Shown here: positions 23,501 through 32,070 of the stretch, piece after piece
How the letters are laid out: each line of letters opens with the position of its first letter
Numbering within the stretch: the stretch's first letter is position 1
The notes under the pieces: model-generated
Database searches by the model: none
The model's input: only the letters and a program-made list of their open reading frames with translations
What the model was told of the DNA's origin: nothing
From: Candidatus Hydrogenedentota bacterium
GTDB taxonomy: Bacteria > Hydrogenedentota > Hydrogenedentia > Hydrogenedentales > CAILVY01
DNA length: 32,070 nt
NCBI GenBank assembly: GCA_903837785.1
Contig: CAILVY010000147.1
Location: 1 to 32,070, forward strand
Direction of reading: 5' to 3'
Made by a program: the position numbers and the translations under genes

Positions 23501-26433
23501 AGGGCGAGGGTGAAGGTGAAGGTGAAGGTGAAGGCGAGGGCGAGGGTGAAGGCGAGGGCGAGGGTGAGGGCGAGGGTGAAGGCGAGGGCGAGGGTGAAGG
23601 TGAAGGCGAAGGCGAAGGCGAAGGCGAGGGAGAGCCGGCGGAGGATGTGGTTTACGTGCACCGGGAGAACTCGTCGGGACAGGAAGACGGTCTGAGCTGG
23701 CCGACAGCGTTCCGGGAGATTCAAACGGGCATTGACGCGGCGTTTGAGCAACAGAAGACCCAGGTTTGGGTAGCACAGGGCGAGTATCGCGAATTGCGCG
23801 GGGACAGCGGCGCCCTGGTGATGCGCGAGCACGTGCGGCTTTTTGGCGGGTTCGTCGGCACGGAGCGCCGCCTCATTCAGCGCGATTGGAGCACGAACGT
23901 CACCGCCATCGACGGGTCGCAGTCGGACAACGGCAATCCCGCGCCGCGGGTGATCACGGCGGCGGCGGACAGCACCCTCGACGGCTTTGTGGTGCGCGGC
24001 GGGCGGGGCTCTTCGGGCGCGGGCATGGTTCTGTTTGGGGTCTCGCCGGTGATCGCGAACTGCACGTTTGTGGACAACCGTGCGACGGATGTTGCGGGGG
24101 CGATCTTCATGTTTGAGGGCGCGGCGCCCGCCATCAGCAATTGCGTGTTCATGGAGAACCACGCGGAGAACAGCGCGGGGGCCATCCTGGCCATCAATGC
24201 CTCGCCGGATCTCACTGGGTGCGTCTTCTACGCCAACAGCGCGAAGAGCGGCGCGGCCATGTTCAGCATTACGGCCGTGCCCGTCCTCCGCAACTGCACG
24301 TTTGTGAGCAACGTGGCGGGCGAAGGCGGCGGCGCCGTTACGCTGCTTCAGTCGGACATCCAGTTGACGAACTGCAATTTCACCGGGAACCAGGCGGGCC
24401 AGGTGGGCGGAGCGCTCCTGATCAACCAGTCCACGCCGCGCGTGAATGCCTGCCGTTTCCTCCAGAATCAAGCGCTGGACAGCGGCGGGGCCGTCGCGGT
24501 TTTCGGGCCGCTCGGCAATCCGGAAGGCCCCGAAGCGGCGCCCGTGATCAGCAATTGCGTGTTCGGCGCGAATTCGGCCGAACAGTTCGGCGGCGCCTTC
24601 CTGAGCAACGATGCGCGCCCGGTCATCACGAACTGCACGGCGTACGGCAATGCGGCCAATCACGCCGGCGGCCTCAGCGCCGTCGACTCGCACCTGCTCA
24701 TAACCAACTGCATCTTCTGGGACGACGCGGGCGGAGAGTTCGAACTGCAGGCGAGTGAATCGACCATCCGGTACTGCGACGTGCAGGGGGGCATACAGGG
24801 CACGGGCAACATCAACGCCGACCCGAGGCTTGCGGGGCCGGACGGCGGCGACTTTCACCTGCTGTCCGCTTCCCCATGCGTAAACGCGGGCCGAAACACG
24901 TCCTCCGTGGGATTCGGTTCGGTCGTTTCGGATTTCGAAGGCAATCCGCGCACGGGCGCGTACGATATCGGCGCGGACGAACTTGGCGGCGGCGAGGGCG
25001 AAGGGGAAGGCGAGGGTGAGGGCGAAGGGGAAGGCGAGGGCGAATGCGGTCTCGGCAATCTTGCGATCACGACGCCGGCGGAGGGCGCCCAGCTCCTTGT
25101 TTCCGCGGGCGGCGGGCCCATCGCGCTCCCGCTCATGGCCGAAACCGACTGCCCCGTGGACACGGATCATGTCGAGTATGTGCTGGACGACGCGGTCGTG
25201 GGCCGCTCGTATGTCGCGCCCTTCCTCGTGACGACGCCGGACCTCACCCAACTGGCGGAAGGCGTCCATACGATCACGGCCACCGCGATCGGCCTGGGCG
25301 GAGGCTTTGACACCGCCACCGCCACGATCGAGATTACGCTGAAGACGGCCGGCGCCGCGCTGGATGCGGACGGCAATGGCCTGCCGGACAATCCGTTCAC
25401 GGCCCTGGACACGCCCCAGGCGTCCTGGATGGCTTCCGGCATCGATCCGGACACGAGCCTCATCTTCCTGAGGCAAGCCGTGGCCTGGGCGCCGGGCGGC
25501 GCGGCCGCGATTGCCGCGCTGGCCAGTCCCTACAACGCCGCGTGGCGCGTGAGCGTGAGCGCGTCCGGCGATCTGCTCCAAGCGGGCGAAACGGGCGTGC
25601 TGCTGTTGTCGGCCGCGCCGGATCGCTTCACGCTGCTCGGCGCGGCGGAATCCGAACGCCTGGCGGCCCTGCCGCAAGGCGAGTTGATTTCGCGCGGCCA
25701 ATTCGTCGAGGCCAGCATCCTTGTGAGCGAGGATGGCGGCGCCACGTATCACGAAATCGAGCCCGCCCGGCTTATGGCCCACCCGCTTCACGTGATTTTC
25801 GATGGCGTGCGGCCGCCCTCGGGCGCGTCCATCCTGATTTACAGTCATCCCACATTTGTGACGTCTGCGGCCGCAGGGGTGGGGCTTGCCGTCAACGGCG
25901 GCACGTGGTCCACCGAAGAAGCGATCAACGTGACAGCGTCCGTCAACCGGATCGAAGCCGATCTCACGAGCCTTTCGGTGCTGGCGCCGTGGCTGGCCGC
26001 GCCCGAACCTGGCAACCTGAGCATAACGCCGCACGAGGCCGTTTTCGAGAATACGAGCGCCGGCGAGACCGGCTCCACCACGTTCATGCTAAGCAACACC
26101 GGCACGGAAACGTTGAGCGGCTTCGCCACGGCGGTAGCGCCGTTCGTCGTTGCGTCGGGCGGCGGATACACGCTGTCGCCGGGCCAGAGCCAGGCGGTGG
26201 TCCTGCGCTTTGCGCCCACCCAGGCCGGCGACTATATGGCCGCCGTGGGTTTCAGCGGCGGCGGCGGCGCCAACGCGATCGTGTCCGGGACAGCCACGCC
26301 GGGGAAGCTGCGCCGGGTGCTGGGTTGCGGCGCGGCCAACGAGCCGGCGGGGTCCTTGTTGGGCGACGCCTTCGTTGCGGCGGGCCTGCTGGCCGCGCTT
26401 GCCGCCGCGGGATGCCGGCGCCAACGCGCCTGA
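20572..26433 (+). CDS. Giant secreted protein with three parallel beta-helix modules joined by Gly-Glu linkers
   Basis: A 1953-residue surface protein of unknown function. A signal peptide ends near SAAFG|TVWHV. Three homologous modules follow (about 23-477, 502-975, 1022-1473). Each opens with a V-[WIV]-[HY]-V, then an (S/T)-G-x-x-DG block and EVWVA-x-G-x-Y-x-E, continues with Chlamydial-PMP-like beta-helix rungs (GGAxxN, NCxFxGN), and closes with a [DG]FHL...G[AY]D[EV] block. Gly-Glu linkers separate them. After the third linker comes an Ig-like domain (about 1492-1600), a stretch with LDADGNGLPDNPF, a choice-of-anchor/ASPM-type beta domain (NLSITPHEAVFENTSAGETG), and a C-terminus with LGCG, a hydrophobic helix and CRRQRA. 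That ending resembles CTERM cell-surface sorting signals. The ATG follows GGAGACGGAAAC; in-frame starts lie further upstream. Adhesion or glycan binding is plausible, unproven. Confidence 0.85.
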   Translation: MRHPQGVLLTMAGVLSLVLASAAFGTVWHVNASNSPGGNGLDWAHALTTIQGAVDAAADAGGGEVWVARGVYYEVSLNGGESLQMKPGVHLYGGFGGSESSRDQRNTDPATNGTVIHGTEHTGDFVPVAPVVKGADDATLDGFTITGGRASEGAGMLNAHVSPHVENCIFEGNHALAVTNSQGAGGGMHNIDAAAPVVLRCLFRNNTADLFGGGLASQQSSSGRFVQCTFSGNASNMGGGVNNNSSNPSFEDCRFIGNVGFTRTVEGGDNLLGFGGGFYNIGRLPDQYPPEMGTAPVADPTLVNCLFTGNYTDGYGGAVFNAEGKGLFVNCTIVQNGASQCGGLYNFDGAKPELVNSIVYGNTAPQITDSPSFFFDLPKPVDDPAPALTTAGYSDVEDGWAGTANFDQPPVFRDAGGGDFHLRGTSPCIDAGRSTADLARVPAPAVDFEAEARGYDGTPAVRGDGSDYDVGYDEYVGGEGEGEGEGEGEGEGEGEGEGEGELPPSVIYVSLANTSGNEDGRTWATAFRAVQLGLDVAEAAGAPEVWVATGIYDEARANNGSVLLRSGVALYGGFAGTETERSQRDVAANPTVIDASASDGGAAAGSVVVGISDAVLDGFTIKGGRGLQGAGMTSDGTQSPLTNLTVAHCVFEDNQAGNYGGAMYNGANVLISITGCAFNGNRSGANGGAILNQASTASIQDCTFTGNQSSDGGAVFNLDGAVLFAAACTFTDNLAQQAGGAMVNLESDPTLSDCTFEANTANTAGGAIFNYNASPRVAVCGFFGNEAGATGGAMANFSDAGTPDEQRSKPIIVNSVFAGNHAGQNGGAVTNNGATPTISNCTLYGNQADIGGGAIVNIDSRATITNSILWGNTAAPQMIDSNSLTTMNYCDTEDGASGTNISVNPLLANAAARDFHLLTGSGCVDAGMNTGSAPFGGVISDLEGDARGYQGFFGERGDGSFYDIGADEYTGPPFSGEGEGEGEGEGEGEGEGEGEGEGEGEGEGEGEGEGEGEGEGEGEGEPAEDVVYVHRENSSGQEDGLSWPTAFREIQTGIDAAFEQQKTQVWVAQGEYRELRGDSGALVMREHVRLFGGFVGTERRLIQRDWSTNVTAIDGSQSDNGNPAPRVITAAADSTLDGFVVRGGRGSSGAGMVLFGVSPVIANCTFVDNRATDVAGAIFMFEGAAPAISNCVFMENHAENSAGAILAINASPDLTGCVFYANSAKSGAAMFSITAVPVLRNCTFVSNVAGEGGGAVTLLQSDIQLTNCNFTGNQAGQVGGALLINQSTPRVNACRFLQNQALDSGGAVAVFGPLGNPEGPEAAPVISNCVFGANSAEQFGGAFLSNDARPVITNCTAYGNAANHAGGLSAVDSHLLITNCIFWDDAGGEFELQASESTIRYCDVQGGIQGTGNINADPRLAGPDGGDFHLLSASPCVNAGRNTSSVGFGSVVSDFEGNPRTGAYDIGADELGGGEGEGEGEGEGEGEGEGECGLGNLAITTPAEGAQLLVSAGGGPIALPLMAETDCPVDTDHVEYVLDDAVVGRSYVAPFLVTTPDLTQLAEGVHTITATAIGLGGGFDTATATIEITLKTAGAALDADGNGLPDNPFTALDTPQASWMASGIDPDTSLIFLRQAVAWAPGGAAAIAALASPYNAAWRVSVSASGDLLQAGETGVLLLSAAPDRFTLLGAAESERLAALPQGELISRGQFVEASILVSEDGGATYHEIEPARLMAHPLHVIFDGVRPPSGASILIYSHPTFVTSAAAGVGLAVNGGTWSTEEAINVTASVNRIEADLTSLSVLAPWLAAPEPGNLSITPHEAVFENTSAGETGSTTFMLSNTGTETLSGFATAVAPFVVASGGGYTLSPGQSQAVVLRFAPTQAGDYMAAVGFSGGGGANAIVSGTATPGKLRRVLGCGAANEPAGSLLGDAFVAAGLLAALAAAGCRRQRA
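22003..22074 (+). repeat. Gly-Glu coding tandem repeat 1 (18-bp higher-order unit)
   Basis: Twelve GE codon pairs in hexamer steps. They also group into four 18-base units of GGTGAA-GGCGAA-GGCGAG with two single-base variants. It codes residues 478-501 of the giant protein, between beta-helix modules 1 and 2. Confidence 0.95.
23497..23634 (+). repeat. Gly-Glu coding tandem repeat 2
   Basis: A 138-base run of 23 GE codon pairs (residues 976-1021) between modules 2 and 3, the longest tract in this gene. Codons mix GGT/GGC with GAA/GAG, without the clean 18-base register of tract 1. Confidence 0.95.
24991..25044 (+). repeat. Gly-Glu coding tandem repeat 3
   Basis: Nine GE pairs (residues 1474-1491) after module 3, immediately before the cysteine that opens the Ig-like domain. 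Confidence 0.95.
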
Positions 26434-26493
26434 GGCCGGGCGCAAGGCGAGTCGGCAGTGGAACCGAGCGAAGCGGAGGAGGGAGGTCATTTG

Positions 26494-26898
26494 ATGGAAG
26501 CAAGCAATCGAACAGCGCTGGTCGTGGACGACGATGCGGACGTGCGGTCGATGGTTGCGGCGCTCCTGGAACAGGATGGATGGCAAACCATCGAGGCGGG
26601 AACCGGCGAGGAGGGGCTGCAACTGGCGGCGGCTTCGCTGCCGGATTTGATGATCATGGACGTGATGCTGCCGGGCATGTCCGGATTTGAGGCGTACAAG
26701 GCGCTGCGCGGCGATTACCGCACGTCCCATATCCCCGTCATTATTCTCACGGCCGTCAACGAGCATGAACTCGGGGCGAACCATGATGCGGACTCCGTGG
26801 GCCGGATGCTGTGCACCGACGGGCCGCAAGCCTTCATCGACAAGCCGGTCGATTCAGAGCAGTTGCGCTCGGCCATCGAGCATGCATTGAACGCCTGA
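26494..26898 (+). CDS. CheY-like response-regulator receiver protein
   Basis: A single-domain receiver of 134 residues with no output domain. The acidic pocket is D12-D13-D14, the phosphoacceptor D56 lies in DLMIMDVMLPG, the switch threonine is T86 and the conserved lysine is K117 in FIDKPVD. The T86-K117 interval is about nine residues longer than in CheY because of the segment HELGANHDADSVGRMLC. The ATG is preceded by AGGAGGGAGGT; an in-frame GTG 12 codons earlier would absorb that ribosome site. It follows the giant protein by 60 bases and may be cotranscribed, though no kinase is nearby. It may relay a signal to a partner protein rather than bind DNA. Confidence 0.92.
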   Translation: MEASNRTALVVDDDADVRSMVAALLEQDGWQTIEAGTGEEGLQLAAASLPDLMIMDVMLPGMSGFEAYKALRGDYRTSHIPVIILTAVNEHELGANHDADSVGRMLCTDGPQAFIDKPVDSEQLRSAIEHALNA

Positions 26899-26928
26899 GG
26901 ACCGCCGTCATCGGGATCCCCAGGCGTT
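26890..26928. terminator. Possible terminator between convergent genes
   Basis: AACGCCTG (26890-26897) and CAGGCGTT (26921-26928) are inverted repeats spanning the receiver-gene stop. No T-tract follows. It could serve either convergent gene. Confidence 0.3.
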
Positions 26929-26956
26929 GCAGTGTCAACCCTGTCAAGATTCGTGC

Positions 26957-30100
<3,144 letters not shown>

Positions 30101-30183
30101 GGTCCACCTCACCCGTGTCCATTCCGCAGACAGAGGCGCTACGGAAGGTCCTGTGTTTATCTTGGTCCCGACCCTCTATCATA

Positions 30184-30214
30184 ATTATAGGACGCGATCC
30201 CGGCGAACTGTCAA
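30184..30214 (-). promoter_or_regulatory. Sigma70-type promoter for the LRR lipoprotein
   Basis: On the minus strand a perfect TTGACA (30214-30209) and a perfect TATAAT (30189-30184) are 19 bases apart, 84 bases before the start codon. The spacer is longer than optimal. Confidence 0.55.
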
Positions 30215-30304
30215 CAGATTTCTTTCGCGGCGCGGGCCGGCTTTTCGGTCCCAATCCAGCCCTTTTTCCCCGGGAAAATCGGCTCTTAGCCCCCGAAAAT
30301 ACTC

Positions 30305-30333
30305 TTGACAGATGTAGGCAACTGTCGTATAGT
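30305..30333 (+). promoter_or_regulatory. Strong sigma70-type promoter for the 30396 lipoprotein
   Basis: A perfect TTGACA (30305-30310) and TATAGT (30328-30333, 5 of 6) are exactly 17 bases apart, the best promoter in the window. The -10 box is 63 bases before the ATG. It diverges from the LRR-lipoprotein promoter. Confidence 0.8.
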
Positions 30334-30395
30334 AACAACGTTGTTTCGGAGCGGGTGATGGGGAGAGCAACAATCAAAGCATGGGAGGGAAAGCA

Positions 30396-31544
30396 ATGTT
30401 AAAGGTTCGTTGGCATGGGGTGTTGTGTGTTCTGGCCCTGGCGGTGTCTTCCTTTACGCTGACGGGATGTCCGTCCGAGGAAGTCGTGGTGCTCGACAAC
30501 TTCCCGAGCATTTCGCTCGAGGAGGTGTGGGGTGATGTGGTTTCGTTCTTCACGGGGGGCGAGAGCACCCCGTTTGAGGTGGGCGACATCATTGTCGGCT
30601 CCGAGGGCGGCGGATTCCTGCGCCGGGTTCTGGCGATCAACCAGGACCGCAATGAAGTCATGACCGAGACAGAATTCGTCTCGCTGGCCGAAGCGGTGGA
30701 AGATGGTTCGTTGGACGGCCAAGTCACGTTCATGCCCGAAGATTTCGCGAAGGCGGGTGCGCCCATGGCGAAAGCGGGCGATATCACGATTGACCTGAGC
30801 GGCATGACGATCTACAACAAGGATGGCGTGACGGTGACGCTGACCACGGGCACCATCACGTACGCGCCGACAGTGACACTGAAAGCGGTGTTCGCTGACC
30901 ACGAACTCCAATCGTTCCTGGCCTCCACGGAAGGCGATCTGACTCTCGATGTCGACGTGCGGGTAACCGCGGCGGCGGGCGCCAACCTCAATTGGGAAAC
31001 CGACATCATTCCGCCGATTACGAAACCCTTTGTGTTCTACATCGGGCCGGTCCCCGTGGCGGGCACCGCGTCGCTGCGCCTGCCGTTTGGCGTGACCGGT
31101 TCGGTCAGCGGAGCGGCCTCGGCGGAGAGCGGATTTGATTCGACGACCCACGTGAAGGTCGGCATGCAGATGAGCGGCGGAAAATGGACGAGCATCACGG
31201 GCTTCGGTCCCTTCGCTCCGACGGCGCACCCGCTGGTGGTGTCCTTCTCGAGCGGCGCGGGCGTCGATGTCTATGTGAAGCCGACCGTCGGCCTGAATCT
31301 GTACGGCGTCTCGGATCTCTCCGGCTTCGTGCAGCCGTATCTGGCCGCGGATGCCCAATTCGTGCCGTCGCCCTTCATCTTCGACCTGTATGCGGGGCTG
31401 AACGGCGGTATTGGCTATGAGCTGGCCATCTTCGACTTCAAGCTCATCGACAAGGATTGGTTCTTCCCCGGCCCGCAGTGGCAGTTGTACCACTACGAGA
31501 TTCCGTACGACATTCCGACCACCTTCACCTTTACGCTGCCCTAA
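30396..31544 (+). CDS. Beta-rich lipoprotein of unknown function
   Basis: A 382-residue lipoprotein with lipobox LTGC (Cys 25 followed by Pro). I do not recognise a named family. Residues about 50-105 (FEVGDIIVGSEGGGFLRRVL, then AINQDRNEVMTETEFVSLAE) resemble a small module seen near the N-terminus of some bacterial surface proteins. The rest is beta-strand rich and short of charged helices, with strands such as VTVTLTTGTITYAPTVTLKA and FVFYIGPVPVAGTASLRLPF. It ends in an aromatic-rich segment (WFFPGPQWQLYHYEIPYDIP). No transmembrane helix is seen after the signal. GGGAGG seven bases upstream supports this ATG over one five codons earlier. A strong upstream promoter and a strong downstream terminator make it a monocistronic, probably well-expressed gene. 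Confidence 0.8.
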   Translation: MLKVRWHGVLCVLALAVSSFTLTGCPSEEVVVLDNFPSISLEEVWGDVVSFFTGGESTPFEVGDIIVGSEGGGFLRRVLAINQDRNEVMTETEFVSLAEAVEDGSLDGQVTFMPEDFAKAGAPMAKAGDITIDLSGMTIYNKDGVTVTLTTGTITYAPTVTLKAVFADHELQSFLASTEGDLTLDVDVRVTAAAGANLNWETDIIPPITKPFVFYIGPVPVAGTASLRLPFGVTGSVSGAASAESGFDSTTHVKVGMQMSGGKWTSITGFGPFAPTAHPLVVSFSSGAGVDVYVKPTVGLNLYGVSDLSGFVQPYLAADAQFVPSPFIFDLYAGLNGGIGYELAIFDFKLIDKDWFFPGPQWQLYHYEIPYDIPTTFTFTLP

Positions 31545-31580
31545 AGGGCGGTGTGCGGGCAGTATGAACCGATGAATTTG

Positions 31581-31621
31581 CGCGGCCGTCAGACTCCTGG
31601 GTTTGACGGCCGCGTTTCTTT
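31581..31621 (+). terminator. Rho-independent terminator after the beta-rich lipoprotein
   Basis: CGCGGCCGTCA (31581-31591) and TGACGGCCGCG (31604-31614) form a perfect 11-bp stem with a 12-base loop, followed by TTTCTTT. The strongest terminator in the window. Its T-tract ends only 12 bases before the next start codon. Confidence 0.85.
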
Positions 31622-31633
31622 GGAGTTGGCATC

Positions 31634-32070
<437 letters not shown>

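Noticed and set aside
22003..25044. Tandem repeats considered as CRISPR arrays
   Set aside because: The units are 6-18 bases, contiguous without spacers, in frame inside a coding sequence, and no cas gene is present.
20617..26034. Two minus-strand open frames of about 900 residues each
   Set aside because: They are antisense shadows of the giant beta-helix gene. The Gly-Glu tracts read as Ala/Phe/Leu-rich runs on the other strand, which keeps the frames open.
20572..26433. The giant protein as a type V autotransporter
   Set aside because: The beta-helix passenger would fit, but the C-terminus has an Ig-like region and a single hydrophobic helix rather than an autotransporter beta-barrel.

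Overview
The window is high-GC bacterial chromosome carrying housekeeping genes and a large set of exported proteins. Long Gly-Glu (GEGEGE) linkers in several secreted proteins, three lipoproteins starting Cys-Pro, a pseudopilin and Gram-negative type lipoprotein biogenesis genes suggest a diderm of the Planctomycetota/Lentisphaerota/Hydrogenedentota range. Candidatus Hydrogenedentota is my best guess. This is inferred from protein style only; no rRNA gene is present to confirm it.

Layout. 1-4869 (minus) is a housekeeping block, gap-pgk-rpsO-pnp, joining two glycolytic genes to ribosomal protein S15 and polynucleotide phosphorylase; pnp runs off the left edge. 5235-7396 (plus) holds an SDR nucleotide-sugar epimerase resembling CDP-paratose 2-epimerase and a pseudopilin with EF-hand-like loops. 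7561-12331 (minus) is a compact four-gene envelope operon: a protein with three CsgG-like domains, a COG3014-like TPR lipoprotein, a YcfL-like lipoprotein and an LpoB-like lipoprotein. 12567-14501 (minus) holds a DUF362/ferredoxin protein and a ComB-type 2-phosphosulfolactate phosphatase. 14700-20360 (plus) holds a secreted GH2 glycosidase with an extra C-terminal domain, RNase HII, and a TPR lipoprotein translationally coupled to it. 20572-32070 is a surface-protein region: a 1953-residue triplicated beta-helix protein, a CheY-like receiver, a lipoprotein mixing leucine-rich repeats with Ig-like repeats, a beta-rich lipoprotein, and a PKD-domain protein cut by the right edge.

How it fits together. 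The left third is core metabolism and RNA handling. The 7.5-12.3 kb operon probably builds one periplasmic or outer-membrane assembly, because all four products carry export signals and the genes are 19-43 bases apart. The right third looks like an evolving surface-protein repertoire in which low-complexity GE-coding DNA joins domains. Several sigma70-like promoters (TTGACA/TTGACC/TTGACG with 17-19 base spacers) and rho-independent terminators can be read directly. I saw no tRNA, rRNA, CRISPR array, transposase, phage gene or recognisable defence system. The strongest candidates for something little described are the triple-CsgG/COG3014/YcfL/LpoB operon, the GE-linker surface proteins and the cysteine-rich tail on phosphoglycerate kinase.
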